Positions 45,657 through 55,559 are shown, numbered from the stretch's first letter. The stretch: 64,000 nt of DNA from Lysobacter changpingensis (GCF_017308985.1 NZ_JADWPE010000007.1:186001-250000); one strand, 5' to 3'. The notes: generated from the sequence alone by a model not told the origin. Numbers and translations are program-made.

Positions 45657-47432
45657 ATGAACGCGCCCATGTCACCCAGGCCGATCGCCACGTCGCGCTT
45701 CGGCTATCCGTTCAAGGACAAACAGGACCGGGAGATCACCGACCCGCACGCCTTCCTCGGAGCGCTCGTGCCGGCGCAGGGCGGGCATTACCTGCTCGGC
45801 GCCTCCGGGTTCTTCCACGGCGGCGTGCACCTGACCTCCGCGTGCAAGGCGCACCTGACCCTCGACAAGGGCATCCGCTGCCTCGCCGACGGCGAAGTTG
45901 TCGCGTACCGCATCGACGGCGACTACCACGACGCCACGCCCGGCGCGGTTGGCGATGGCGCCACGCTGCGTCCGTACTCCGTCGGCTTCGTGCTGGTGCG
46001 GCACCGGCTCCAGGCGCCCACGCCCGCGCAGCCGCCCAAACCTCCGCCGATGACGCGCCCGGGTGCGGAGGCCGACGACTGGGGCACATGGCTCTTCGGC
46101 GATCCGCAGGGTCGCGAGCGCATCGCCTGGCTGCGCCACGGCACGCCGCTGATCGTGGAAATCGGCCCGTACTCGCCCGGCGAGAACACGTCCGTGCGCG
46201 TGGTCGACACCCTCGACCCGAAGCTGCCGCGCGAAGCATGGGTGAGCCGTACATGGCTGGCGATCGACCGCGCGGCCGGCACCGGGCTGCGCGGCTGGTT
46301 CGGGTTCAAGGAGATCATCAGCACCCGCGTGTATCGCGGCGACAGCATCGATCCGGAACGAACGGCCGCGTACGCGGAGAACCAGGCCGAGCGCCAGCGC
46401 CCTCCCGTACCGTCCGCGCCGGTACTGACGCTCTACAGCCTCTACATGCACGTTGCGTCCGAAGGCGATTACCGCCGGCACGCGGACTGGAAGCGCCCCG
46501 CATGGTGGCCCGAACGCGACGGCGAACGGAAACCCGACGCGACCGACCGCATCGTCGTACTGCCGCAGCCCGTGCCCCTGCGGCAGGGCTACGTCATCGC
46601 CCACATCGGCGAGGACGTGCCCGCCTACGCGTACCCCATCGCCGGAACGCCGGTCACGCGCCGCCTGCTGCACCTGGAAGTGTTCAGCGGCGACGACGTT
46701 CCCGCCTATCTCACCGCCAGCCGTAGCTGGGCGAAGGAGCACGTGCCGGAGAACGAACGCACCCTGCTCCTCCTGCTCGAAGGCGACACGATGGAGCGCG
46801 ACACGGGCGGCACCGTGACGGTGAAGCAGCGGCAGATCCTGCGCGTCGCGGGGCTGGAATCGCGCACCGTCGACGGCAAGCGTTGGCGCAAGGTCACGCT
46901 GGACACGATCAACGGCAGCGCGACCGGCTGGATCGAGGAGGACGGTCGTCTCGTATCGCCCTGGGAGTGGCCGGGCTTCGAAACGCACGGCGAAGCCTCC
47001 ACGTTCGACGGCTTCCGCCACCGGGACGCGGACGCCTACGCCCGTCACCTGCGCGGCGAGGAACCGCGTCCGCCGGACAGCCCGTTCTTCCAGGCGCTGC
47101 ACGCGCTGATCGACCGCAACGGCGACGGCCAGCTCAGCGAGGAGGAACTCGACCGCGCCCTGCGCAACCGTTACCTGGCCGATCGCGTTTCCCGCCTGAT
47201 CGTGCGCCACGAAACCGAGTGGACGGTCGCGAACATGCAAAACCACACCAACACCGTGCGGCGCATCGTCTCACAACTGGGCCCCATCTCCGTGGAGACC
47301 GTGAACGCGGAGGTGCGGCGCTTCGCCACCACTGAAGACAACGACCTTCAGGCTGGTAAAGGAGGCCTTCGCCTCGGCAATCCGCGCGATGATTGTTTCT
47401 TTACTAAGGCGCCCTTTAATCGCGGGGCTTGA
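45657..47432 (+). CDS. M23-like/EF-hand protein with disrupted C-terminus
   Basis: 591 residues. About 15-110 look like a degenerate M23 fold (FFHGGVHLTSACK, GIRCLADGEVVAYR), a second strand set has LYSLYMHVASEGDYRRH, then an SH3-like part, and an EF-hand IDRNGDGQLSEEEL at about 485-498. Proteins of this plan accompany type VI secretion loci and normally continue as RRFAWW.. to a HP-type tail. Here, after residue 557 (47327), the frame enters sequence antisense to a radical SAM fragment and adds 34 unrelated residues. So the original C-terminal part is lost. No signal peptide. Confidence 0.82.
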   Translation: MNAPMSPRPIATSRFGYPFKDKQDREITDPHAFLGALVPAQGGHYLLGASGFFHGGVHLTSACKAHLTLDKGIRCLADGEVVAYRIDGDYHDATPGAVGDGATLRPYSVGFVLVRHRLQAPTPAQPPKPPPMTRPGAEADDWGTWLFGDPQGRERIAWLRHGTPLIVEIGPYSPGENTSVRVVDTLDPKLPREAWVSRTWLAIDRAAGTGLRGWFGFKEIISTRVYRGDSIDPERTAAYAENQAERQRPPVPSAPVLTLYSLYMHVASEGDYRRHADWKRPAWWPERDGERKPDATDRIVVLPQPVPLRQGYVIAHIGEDVPAYAYPIAGTPVTRRLLHLEVFSGDDVPAYLTASRSWAKEHVPENERTLLLLLEGDTMERDTGGTVTVKQRQILRVAGLESRTVDGKRWRKVTLDTINGSATGWIEEDGRLVSPWEWPGFETHGEASTFDGFRHRDADAYARHLRGEEPRPPDSPFFQALHALIDRNGDGQLSEEELDRALRNRYLADRVSRLIVRHETEWTVANMQNHTNTVRRIVSQLGPISVETVNAEVRRFATTEDNDLQAGKGGLRLGNPRDDCFFTKAPFNRGA

Positions 47433-47522
47433 TTCGAAACAACATTGCTTGCACGCAGCCGTGCACTGATATGTGCACAGGATCGTAAGGGTGTGCGGGC
47501 CAAGCCAATCGGGTAAGGGCAC
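47322..47522 (-). pseudogene. radical SAM protein, N-terminal fragment
   Basis: A 67-residue frame from GTG (VPLPDWLGPHTLTILC) with the cluster motif CTAACKQC (CX3CX2C) and ending VVVFSGGE, the strand-1 GGE motif of radical SAM enzymes. It stops being family-like exactly at the junction with the M23/EF-hand gene (47321-47330). Codons are less GC-rich than neighbours (TTA, AAA, AGT, ATT appear), suggesting imported DNA. The 47433-47696 stretch upstream is likewise AT-richer and holds no full gene. Confidence 0.72.
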
Positions 47523-47696
47523 GTCTCTCGCCTCACTGTGAGTTTCATAACCACATGGCTCGCCAAGAGCGTTGCATGAAGAAAGGTTGATCTCAGTCGT
47601 CGGATTCCATCTGATCGCATTGCGCGATCGGTCTGACTTTTTAACGAATCGCGTCACTGCGTCGCATTTGAGTTGGGCTACGGACTGAGTGCGGAC

Positions 47697-47726
47697 AAAA
47701 AAAGGGCGACCTTCCGGTCGCCCCTT
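47697..47726 (-). terminator. intrinsic terminator of aceE
   Basis: GGGCGACC / GGTCGCCC with TTCC loop; on the minus strand followed by seven T. 30 bases past the aceE stop. Confidence 0.92.
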
Positions 47727-47757
47727 GTCATTGCTTCGCCGATTTATCGAAAACGCC

Positions 47758-50457
47758 TTACACACCCAACGGATTCGGCTTCTCCGAATCAATCTTGTAC
47801 TGCTTGATAGCCCGAGCCACATCCTTCCCCGTCATCTTCCCTTCCGCCGCCAGCGCCGCAATCGCCGCGTGCGCGATATGGAAGCGGTCCACCTCGAAGT
47901 GGCGGCGCAGGTTTTCGCGGGTGTCGCTGCGGCCGAAGCCGTCGGTGCCCAGCACGGTGTAGCGCGTGGGGACGAACTCGCGGATCTGGTTGGCGAAGGT
48001 GCGCACGTAGTCGGTGGCGGCGATCGCCGGCCCGTTGCGGCCTTCCAGCAACTGGGTGACGTACGGCTTGCGCTGTTCGCCTTCCGGGTTGAGACGGTTC
48101 CAGCGCACGGCGTCTTCGCCGTCGCGCGCGAGTTCCGTGAAGCTCGGGCAGGACCAGATGTCCGCGGTGACGCCGAAGTCCTTGTCCAGCAGTTCGGCCG
48201 CGGCGATGGCTTCGCGCAGGATGGTGCCGCTGCCCATGAGCTGCACGCGCAGTTCGCCCTTCTTCGCCTTGCCGGCGTCCTTGAGCAGGTACATGCCCTT
48301 GATGATGCCTTCGGCCGCGCCCTCGGGCATGTCCGGGTGGCTGTAGTTCTCGTTCATCAGGGTGAGGTAGTAGTACTCGTCCTGCTGCTCGGTGAGCATG
48401 CGCTGCATGCCGTGCTGCAGGATCACCGCGACTTCGAAGCCGAAGGTCGGGTCGTAGCTGCGGCAGTTCGGGATGGCGCTGGCCAGCAGGTGGCTGTGGC
48501 CGTCTTCGTGCTGCAGGCCTTCGCCGTTGAGCGTGGTGCGGCCGGCGGTGGCGCCCAGCAGGAAGCCGCGCGCGCGCATGTCGGCCGCCTGCCACGCGCT
48601 GTCGCCGATGCGCTGGAAGCCGAACATCGAGTAGTAGATGTAGAACGGCAGCATCGGCAGGTCGTTGGTGCTGTAGCTGGTGGCCGCGGCCATCCAGCTG
48701 GTGAACGCACCGGCTTCGGTGATGCCTTCTTCCAGCACCTGGCCGGCCGCGTCTTCGCGGTAGTACATCAGCTGGTCGCGATCGACCGGCTTGTACTTCT
48801 GGCCGTGCGGCGCGTAGATGCCGATCTGGCGGAACAGGCCTTCCATGCCGAAGGTGCGCGCTTCGTCGGCGACGATCGGCACGCAGCGCGGGCCGACCTG
48901 CTTGTCGCGCAGGATGATGTTGAGCGACTGCACGAACGACATCGTGGTGCTGATCTCGCGATCGCCGGTGCTCTTGAGCAGGCGATCGAAGGCTTCGAGC
49001 TTGGGCACTTCCAGAGTCTGGCTGCTCTTGCGGCGGCGCTGCGGGAGGTAGCCGCCGAGCTGCTTGCGGCGCTCGTGCATGTACTCGATTTCAGGCGACT
49101 TCTCGCCCGGGTGGAAGAACGGCACCTTGCCGTCGGCCAGCTGCGCGTCGGTCACCGGGATGTTGAAGCGGTCGCGGAAGATGCGGACGGCTTCGTCGTC
49201 GAGCTTCTTGGTCTGGTGCGTGGGGTTGAGCGACTCGCCGGCCGCGCCCATGCCGTAGCCCTTCACCGTCTTGGCGAGGATCACGGTCGGCATGCCCTTG
49301 GTGTTCACCGCTTCGTGGTACGCGGCGTAGACCTTGTGCGGGTCGTGGCCGCCGCGGTTGAGGCGCCAGATGTCGTCGTCGGACAGGTTCGCCACCAGCT
49401 GCGCGGTTTCGGGGTACTTGCCGAAGAAGTTCTCGCGCGTGTACTTGCCGCCGAAGGCCTTGCAGTTCTGGTATTCGCCGTCGACGGTTTCCATCATCAG
49501 CTGGCGCAGCTTGCCGCTGGTGTCGCGCGCCAGGAGCGGATCCCAGTAGCTGCCCCAGATGGTCTTGATGACGTTCCAGCCGGCGCCGCGGAACTGGCCT
49601 TCCAGTTCCTGGATGATCTTGCCGTTGCCGCGCACCGGGCCATCCAGGCGCTGCAGGTTGCAGTTGATGACGAAGACCAGGTTGTCCAGGCCTTCGCGGC
49701 CGGCCACCGAGATGGCGCCGAGCGATTCGGGTTCGTCCGTCTCGCCGTCGCCGAGGAACGCCCACACCTTGCGGTCGCTCTTGGGCAGCAGGCCGCGGCC
49801 TTCCAGGTACTTCCAGTTGCGCGCCTGGTAGATGGCGGCCAGCGGGCCCAAGCCCATCGAGACGGTCGGCACCTGCCAGTAGTCGGGCATCAGCCACGGG
49901 TGCGGGTACGACGAGATGCCGCGGCCGTCGACTTCCATGCGGAAGTTGTCGAGCTGGGATTCGCTGATGCGGCCTTCCAGGAACGAACGGGCGTAGATGC
50001 CCGGCGAGCTGTGGCCCTGGACGCCGATGATGTCGCCCGGGTGGTCGCCTTCCGGACCGCGCCAGAAGTGGTTGAAGCCCACGTCATAGAGGGTGGCGGC
50101 CGAGGCGAACGAGGCGATGTGGCCGCCGAGTTCGCCCGGCTTGCGGTTTGCGCGCACGACCATGGCGAGCGCGTTCCAGCGGATGATCGAGCGGATGCGC
50201 CATTCCATCGCGTGGTCGCCGGGGCTCTTGGCCTCCAGGTGCGCGGGAATGGTGTTGATGTATTCGGTGGTCGGCGAGAACGGCAGGTGCGCGCCGGCGC
50301 GGCGCGTGACCTCGACCATGCCTTCGAGCAGCTGGTGGGCGCGTTCGGCGCCGTCGCGCTCGATGACGGCCTGGACGGACTCGATCCACTCGCGGGTTTC
50401 GGTCGGGTCCGGGTCGTTCTGGATCAGGTCGTTGATGACAGCGTGGAGAGACGTCAT
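47758..50457 (-). CDS. aceE: pyruvate dehydrogenase E1, homodimeric type
   Basis: 899 residues, full length for AceE, which decarboxylates pyruvate with thiamine diphosphate and acetylates the lipoyl E2. GDGETDEPESLGAI-type (GDGE...) binds the ThDP pyrophosphate with NCNLQRLDGPVRGNGKII completing the motif; the C-terminal transketolase domain carries GRSDTRENLRRHFEVD. No aceF or lpd follows; aceE is alone with its own terminator. Confidence 0.97.
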   Translation of the reverse strand: MTSLHAVINDLIQNDPDPTETREWIESVQAVIERDGAERAHQLLEGMVEVTRRAGAHLPFSPTTEYINTIPAHLEAKSPGDHAMEWRIRSIIRWNALAMVVRANRKPGELGGHIASFASAATLYDVGFNHFWRGPEGDHPGDIIGVQGHSSPGIYARSFLEGRISESQLDNFRMEVDGRGISSYPHPWLMPDYWQVPTVSMGLGPLAAIYQARNWKYLEGRGLLPKSDRKVWAFLGDGETDEPESLGAISVAGREGLDNLVFVINCNLQRLDGPVRGNGKIIQELEGQFRGAGWNVIKTIWGSYWDPLLARDTSGKLRQLMMETVDGEYQNCKAFGGKYTRENFFGKYPETAQLVANLSDDDIWRLNRGGHDPHKVYAAYHEAVNTKGMPTVILAKTVKGYGMGAAGESLNPTHQTKKLDDEAVRIFRDRFNIPVTDAQLADGKVPFFHPGEKSPEIEYMHERRKQLGGYLPQRRRKSSQTLEVPKLEAFDRLLKSTGDREISTTMSFVQSLNIILRDKQVGPRCVPIVADEARTFGMEGLFRQIGIYAPHGQKYKPVDRDQLMYYREDAAGQVLEEGITEAGAFTSWMAAATSYSTNDLPMLPFYIYYSMFGFQRIGDSAWQAADMRARGFLLGATAGRTTLNGEGLQHEDGHSHLLASAIPNCRSYDPTFGFEVAVILQHGMQRMLTEQQDEYYYLTLMNENYSHPDMPEGAAEGIIKGMYLLKDAGKAKKGELRVQLMGSGTILREAIAAAELLDKDFGVTADIWSCPSFTELARDGEDAVRWNRLNPEGEQRKPYVTQLLEGRNGPAIAATDYVRTFANQIREFVPTRYTVLGTDGFGRSDTRENLRRHFEVDRFHIAHAAIAALAAEGKMTGKDVARAIKQYKIDSEKPNPLGV

Positions 50458-50644
50458 GCGTATCGCGGCCCCTATTGGCCGCGCCTCGTGTGGGGACGGG
50501 TTAGAGCATCGATTCTAACAGCCGGACCCGGCTCACCGGACCCCGCTTCTGGCCCGCTGCGTTGCGACGAAAGGCGAATGGCGGCGCGGGGTTGCGTACG
50601 GGGGCGGATGTCGGGGGCGAGGATGGAACGGGCTTTGTAGCCGT

Positions 50645-50759
50645 TGTAGCCCGGGTAAGCGCAGCGCACCCGGCTTGGAGCACCGGAACCCTGCCGATGC
50701 GGTTACGACCGCTGATGCGATACGGGCTCCCCGGGTGCGCTTCGCTTACCCGGGCTACA
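50645..50759. repeat. TGTAGCCCGGG palindromic repeat, copy 8, with enlarged centre
   Basis: Left arm at 50645-50673, right arm at 50729-50759, separated by over 50 bases. The right arm is repeated again at 50904-50935 within the tandem duplication. Confidence 0.8.
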
Positions 50760-51015
50760 AGGGCGTCAAGGGCGTCGCGCGCATCTGGGGTACGGGCCTG
50801 GATCCCGCCGCCTTGCCGCTACCTCACCGGCGGAATCGCCGCTCCCAGGTTGGAGCACCGGAACCCTGCCGATGCGGTTACGACCACCTGATGCGATACG
50901 GGCTCCCCGGGTGCGCTTCGCTTACCCGGGCTACACGGGCGTCGCGCGCATCTGGGGTACGGGCCTGAACCCCGCCGCCTTGCCGCTACCTCACCGGCGG
51001 AATCGCCGCTCCCAG
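50675..51015. repeat. tandem duplication of about 170 bp
   Basis: Unit 1 (50675-50849) and unit 2 (50850-51015) start TTGGAGCACCGGAACCCTGCC and end CGGAATCGCCGCTCCCAG, with a few substitutions and a nine-base difference near 50761. Each unit includes the right arm of the palindromic repeat and the last codons of the EF-hand gene. The gap 50458-50985 has no other gene. Confidence 0.88.
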
Positions 51016-51330
51016 CACCTGTCGCTGGAAGTTGGCCATCTCCTCGCGCGTCACCCGGCCGTCGTGGTCGGCATCCATGTGCTCGAACAGCGCGCGTGCA
51101 CCGGCGGCGTGTTCGGCGGCGGTGACCACGCCGTCGCCGTCCAGGTCCATCGGCAGGGGATCGTCCACCGGTGGCGCGGCAGGCGGCGGTGCGACCGGCA
51201 CCACGGACGACGTTGCCGGATCGGGCGGCACCGCCGGCACGGGCTGCGGAGGCGCGCTCGTTTGCGCGGAGATGACGATCGGCACGGCCACAATGGCGGA
51301 AACGAGCAATGCGCGGACTGCGACCTTCAT
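50986..51330 (-). CDS. EF-hand domain secreted protein
   Basis: 114 residues: signal peptide (KVAVRALLVSAIVAVPIVISAQ), a Pro/Ala/Val-rich linker (about 23-60), then two EF-hand loops, DLDGDGVVTAAE and DADHDGRVTREE. Probably periplasmic, binding calcium. Its last seven codons and stop occur a second time in the adjacent tandem duplication. Divergent from the TonB receptor gene, 50 bases apart. Confidence 0.88.
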   Translation of the reverse strand: MKVAVRALLVSAIVAVPIVISAQTSAPPQPVPAVPPDPATSSVVPVAPPPAAPPVDDPLPMDLDGDGVVTAAEHAAGARALFEHMDADHDGRVTREEMANFQRQVLGAAIPPVR

Positions 51331-51379
51331 GACCCCACCCCACCCGAACGATTCCGGCCGACACCCTAGCGAGGCGGCC

Positions 51380-53503
51380 GTGTGCGTCATTTCACGGCGC
51401 AAGCGGCGCGAACCGGCCGCGACCACGCTCGCCCTCGCGCTGACGGCCGTGCTCGTTCATCTTCCCGCCGCCGCGCAGACGGCCACCACGCTAGATACGG
51501 TCGAAGTGCTCGGCACGCGGCATTCGCTGTCGGATTTCCCCGGTTCCATCAGCGTCATCGACGGCGACACGCTGCGCGCGGGGCAGCGGCAGGTGTCGCT
51601 GGCCGAATCGCTGGTGCGCGCGCCCGGCATCACCGTGCTCGATCGCCAGAACTACGCGCAGGACCTGCAGGTGCAGAGCCGCGGCTTCGGTGCGCGATCG
51701 ACCTTCGGTATCCGCGGGATGAAGCTGATCGTCGACGGCATTCCCTCCTCCGCGCTCGACGGCCAGGGGCAGGCGGCGAGCTTTCCGCTGAGCGCGCTCG
51801 ACCGCATCCAGGTGCTGCGCGGCCCGCTCGCGCTGCAATACGGCAACGCGGCGGGCGGGGCGATCATCGGCGAAACGGCCTTCGATGGGCGTTCGACGCA
51901 GGTGGACGGCTGGATCGGGTCGAATTCCAGCGCGCGGTTGGCGGCGGGTTTCGAAGGCGCAAGCAACGATGAGGCCTGGCGCTGGCGTGCGCTCGGCAGC
52001 TGGTTCACCACCGACGGCGACCGCCCGCACAGCGCGGCCGAGCGCTCGCAGCTGGACGCCGTCGCGCAGTACACGCCGAACGACCACGCACGCCTGCGCC
52101 TCGTCGCCGGCGCGCTGGGCCAGCCGTACACCGACGATCCGCTGGGCCTCACGCGCGAACAGTGGGAGCGCGATCCGCACGGCACCGCCGCCGTCGCCGA
52201 AACCTTCGACACGCGCAAGAAGATCGACAACGCGCAGGTCGGTGCGCGCTGGGAAGACGAGTACGCGCAGGGCCGCGAATACTGGATCGGCGGCTACGGC
52301 GTCGCGCGCGACGTGGTGCAGTTCCTGTCCATTCCGATCGTGGCGCAGCTGGCGCCGAGCAGCGCGGGCGGCGTGATCGACCTGGGGCGCCGATCGAGCG
52401 GCGTCGATGCGGGGCATCGCTGGGATTTCGGGCGCGGCGCGCTGACGCTCGGCATGGAAGCCGGCTGGCTGCACGAGCAGCGGCGCGGCTACGAGAACTT
52501 CGTCGGCGACGAACTCGGCGTGCGCGGCCGTCTGCGTCGCGACGAGGACAACCGCATCCGCAGCACCGAGGCGTTCGCGCTCGGCGAATGGCGGCCGGCG
52601 CAGGACTGGACCGTGCTCGGCGCGGTGCGGCGATCGAAACTGCGGTTCGAATCGGACGATCACTACATCGCGCCCGGCAACGGCGACGACAGTGGTTCGC
52701 TCGATTACGGCGAAACCGCGGCGGCGCTGGGCGTGTCGCGCGCGTTCGGCGAGGGCGAAGTGTTCGCCAGCCTGGGCCACGGCTTCGAAACGCCGACGGT
52801 GACGGAACTCGCGTATCGCCCCGACGGCAGCGCGGGCTTCAACACGGCGCTGGAACCGGCGCAGTTCGACACCGCCGAAATCGGTGCGCGCTGGCGCTTC
52901 GCATCGGCCAGCGCGAGCGTGTCGGTGTATCGCATCGAGGGCGAGGACGAGATCGTGCCGGCCGACAATCGCGGTGGCCGCGCGAGCTTCGCCAACGCCG
53001 GCCGCACGCGCCGCGAGGGCATCGAGGCGGGCTTCGACGGCCGCTTCCATCCGCAGTGGTCGTACGCGCTGACGGCGAACTTCCTGCGCGCGCGATTCAC
53101 GGAAGGCTTTTCGTACACCGTGCTGAGCGGCGGCGAGGAGCGGGTGCAATTCGTGGAAGCGGGCAATCGCATTCCGGCGATCCCGCGCGCGGACGGTTAC
53201 GCGGAACTGGCCTGGAACACGCGCGACGGCCGCACCAGCGCCGCGGTCGAGATGCGCGCGAGCGACGGCGTCCCCACCGACGATCGCAACACCGATGCCT
53301 CGCCGGGCTACGCGACGTTCGCGCTGCGCCTGCAGTGGCGGGCGGGCGCGTCGGGCTGGCACGGCTTCGCGCGCGTGGACAACGTGTTCGATCGCGATTA
53401 CGTCGGTTCGGTGATCGTCAACGAAGGCAACGCGCGGTTCTTCGAACCGGGCGCTGGCCGCGGTTTCACCATCGGCCTGGGGTGGCACGGCGCCGGCGGC
53501 TGA
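51380..53503 (+). CDS. TonB-dependent outer-membrane receptor
   Basis: 707 residues from a GTG. A signal peptide (ATTLALALTAVLVHLPAAAQ) precedes the TonB-box-like TLDTVEVLGTR, the plug (about 45-165, with SRGFGARSTFGIRGMKLIVDG and LRGPLALQYGNAAGGAI) and a 22-strand barrel ending in GFTIGLGWHG. FecA/siderophore-receptor type without a signalling extension. Imports a metal chelate or other ligand unknown here. No Fur box was noticed. Confidence 0.92.
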   Translation: MCVISRRKRREPAATTLALALTAVLVHLPAAAQTATTLDTVEVLGTRHSLSDFPGSISVIDGDTLRAGQRQVSLAESLVRAPGITVLDRQNYAQDLQVQSRGFGARSTFGIRGMKLIVDGIPSSALDGQGQAASFPLSALDRIQVLRGPLALQYGNAAGGAIIGETAFDGRSTQVDGWIGSNSSARLAAGFEGASNDEAWRWRALGSWFTTDGDRPHSAAERSQLDAVAQYTPNDHARLRLVAGALGQPYTDDPLGLTREQWERDPHGTAAVAETFDTRKKIDNAQVGARWEDEYAQGREYWIGGYGVARDVVQFLSIPIVAQLAPSSAGGVIDLGRRSSGVDAGHRWDFGRGALTLGMEAGWLHEQRRGYENFVGDELGVRGRLRRDEDNRIRSTEAFALGEWRPAQDWTVLGAVRRSKLRFESDDHYIAPGNGDDSGSLDYGETAAALGVSRAFGEGEVFASLGHGFETPTVTELAYRPDGSAGFNTALEPAQFDTAEIGARWRFASASASVSVYRIEGEDEIVPADNRGGRASFANAGRTRREGIEAGFDGRFHPQWSYALTANFLRARFTEGFSYTVLSGGEERVQFVEAGNRIPAIPRADGYAELAWNTRDGRTSAAVEMRASDGVPTDDRNTDASPGYATFALRLQWRAGASGWHGFARVDNVFDRDYVGSVIVNEGNARFFEPGAGRGFTIGLGWHGAGG

Positions 53504-53588
53504 AACATTCTCCGTGGGTGCGGCGTGAAGGCGACGCTGACGGGCCGGCACCTATAGTGGCCGCCGCGAAGGCGTCCGGTCACGACCG

Positions 53589-55415
53589 ATGTCCACGGAA
53601 CTACAGCTGGTCCTGTTGTTGCTGGCGGGCGCCATCGCGATGTTCTCGCTGGGGCGTCCGCGCACCGACGTGGTGGCGCTGCTGATGATGGCGGCGTTGC
53701 CGTTCACCGGCGCCATCGACATCACCGAGGCGATCGCCGGCTTCGCCGATCCCAACATCGTGCTGATCGCGCTGCTGTTCGTGATCGGCGAGGGACTGGT
53801 GCGCACCGGCGTGGCGCAGCGGCTGGGCGAGATGATCGTGCGCCATGCCGGCGCCAGCGAAACGCGGTTGATCGTCGCGTTGATGACGGTGGTGGCGCTG
53901 GTCGGATCGGTGATGAGTTCGACCGGCGTGGTGGCCATCTTCATTCCCGTGGTGCTGCGCATCGCGCGCGGCAGCGGCATCGCGCCCGCGCGCCTGATGA
54001 TGCCGCTCAGCGCCGCCGCGCTGGTCAGCGGCATGATGTCGCTGGTCGCCACCGCGCCCAACCTGGTCGTGCACGGCGAGTTGATCCGCGAAGGCTACGA
54101 AGGCTTCGCGTTCTTCGACTTCACGCCCTTCGGCGTGCCGGTGCTGGTCGTCGCGATCGGCTACATGCTGATCGCACGGCGTTGGCTCGCGGGCGCGACG
54201 GCGACGCAGGACGTTCCCGGGCAGCCACGCATCGCCAACTGGATCCACGATTACCGCCTCGCCGGCCGCGCATACCGCGTACGCGTGCTGGACGATTCGC
54301 CGCTGGCCGGGCGCGCGGCGTCGGAACTGGAAAGCGACGAATTGCAGGGCCTGCTGGTGCTCGCCGTCGAACAGGCCGGGCACTTCGGGCGCACGTCGCT
54401 CGCCTCGCCGATGGGCGCGCGCGTGGACGCGGGCAACGCGCTGCTGCTGGACGTGCACGATGCGGGCATCGATGCGATCGCGCTGTTCCATCGGCTGCGG
54501 CTGGAGCCGCTGCCGCTGGCGGGCAGCTATTTCTCCGGCTACGCGAACGACATCGGCATGGCCGAGTTGATGATCCCGGCGAACTCGCCGCTGGTCGGCG
54601 CGACCGCGCGGCAGGCGCGGCTGCGCACCCGTCATGAGCTGGCGGTGATCGGCCTCAAGCATGGCCGCACCGCCGAGGTGCGCGACGTGGGCGACCAGCC
54701 GTTCGAGGTCGGCGACACGCTGCTGGTCGCGGGGCCGTGGGCGACGATCCGCGCGCTCGGTTCGGGGCCGAGCCGCCTCATCCTGCTGGGGATGCCGGCG
54801 GAGTTCGACGACGTGGCCCCCGCCGCATCGCGCGCGCCGCTGGCGCTCGCCACGCTGCTGCTGACCATCGCGCTGATGGTCTCCGGCGTGATCGCCAACG
54901 TGCACGCGGCGCTGCTCGGATGCCTGCTGATGGGCGCGTTCGGCTGCATCGACCTGCGCAGCGCCTATCGCGCCATCCACTGGCCGAGCCTGGTGCTGAT
55001 CGTGGGCGTGCTGCCCTTCTCCATCGCATTGCAGCGCACCGGCGGCATCGACCTGGCCTCCGCGGCGCTGCTCGACGTGGTGGGCGAGGCGCGTCCCCGC
55101 GTGGTGCTGGCGGCGCTGTTCGCGGTTACCGCGGTGCTGGGGATGTTCATCTCCAACACCGCCGTCGCGGTGTTGATGGCGCCCGTCGCGCTCGCATTGG
55201 CCGAACACCTCGACGCCTCGCCGCAGGCGTTCGCGATGACCGTCGCGCTGGCCGCCTCCACGGCGTTCATGACGCCGGTGTCCTCGCCGGTCAACGCGCT
55301 CGTGGTCGGTCCGGGCGGCTACCGCTTCGTCGATTTCGTCCGCGTCGGCACGCCGCTGGCGCTGCTCGTCCTGCTGGTGACGGTGGCGCTGGTGCCGCTG
55401 TTCTTCGGGTTCTGA
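53589..55415 (+). CDS. SLC13 family permease with TrkA-C domains
   Basis: 608 residues. Two sets of hydrophobic helices (about 5-170 and 410-605) flank a cytosolic region with two RCK/TrkA-C domains (about 215-385; e.g. VRDVGDQPFEVGDTLLVAGP). The motifs SSTGVVAIFIPVVLRIA and VSSPVNALVVGPGGY fit the DASS/SLC13 sodium-coupled carboxylate or sulfate transporters. Inner membrane. Substrate not determinable. Confidence 0.92.
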   Translation: MSTELQLVLLLLAGAIAMFSLGRPRTDVVALLMMAALPFTGAIDITEAIAGFADPNIVLIALLFVIGEGLVRTGVAQRLGEMIVRHAGASETRLIVALMTVVALVGSVMSSTGVVAIFIPVVLRIARGSGIAPARLMMPLSAAALVSGMMSLVATAPNLVVHGELIREGYEGFAFFDFTPFGVPVLVVAIGYMLIARRWLAGATATQDVPGQPRIANWIHDYRLAGRAYRVRVLDDSPLAGRAASELESDELQGLLVLAVEQAGHFGRTSLASPMGARVDAGNALLLDVHDAGIDAIALFHRLRLEPLPLAGSYFSGYANDIGMAELMIPANSPLVGATARQARLRTRHELAVIGLKHGRTAEVRDVGDQPFEVGDTLLVAGPWATIRALGSGPSRLILLGMPAEFDDVAPAASRAPLALATLLLTIALMVSGVIANVHAALLGCLLMGAFGCIDLRSAYRAIHWPSLVLIVGVLPFSIALQRTGGIDLASAALLDVVGEARPRVVLAALFAVTAVLGMFISNTAVAVLMAPVALALAEHLDASPQAFAMTVALAASTAFMTPVSSPVNALVVGPGGYRFVDFVRVGTPLALLVLLVTVALVPLFFGF

Positions 55416-55559
55416 GTTCCTGACGCCATGGCGGACGCGGCGTGTTCACCACGATGAACGAGGTGGTCTGCGATATGCCGTCACTGGCCTGCGTCCACAT
55501 CGACTGCCGCCTCACGCTTCGCGGCCTAGCCTGAGTGTGTCTCCATCGAGGAACGCGGC

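Noticed and set aside
45657-47432. Phage endolysin locus
   Set aside because: No holin, capsid, integrase or phage gene nearby; the domain plan fits a bacterial M23/EF-hand protein.
47689-50640. 983-codon plus frame across aceE
   Set aside because: Shadow of aceE; the real gene is unmistakable on the minus strand.
51331-51379. Fur box before the TonB receptor
   Set aside because: The 50-bp gap is GC-rich and shows no 19-bp AT-rich palindrome.
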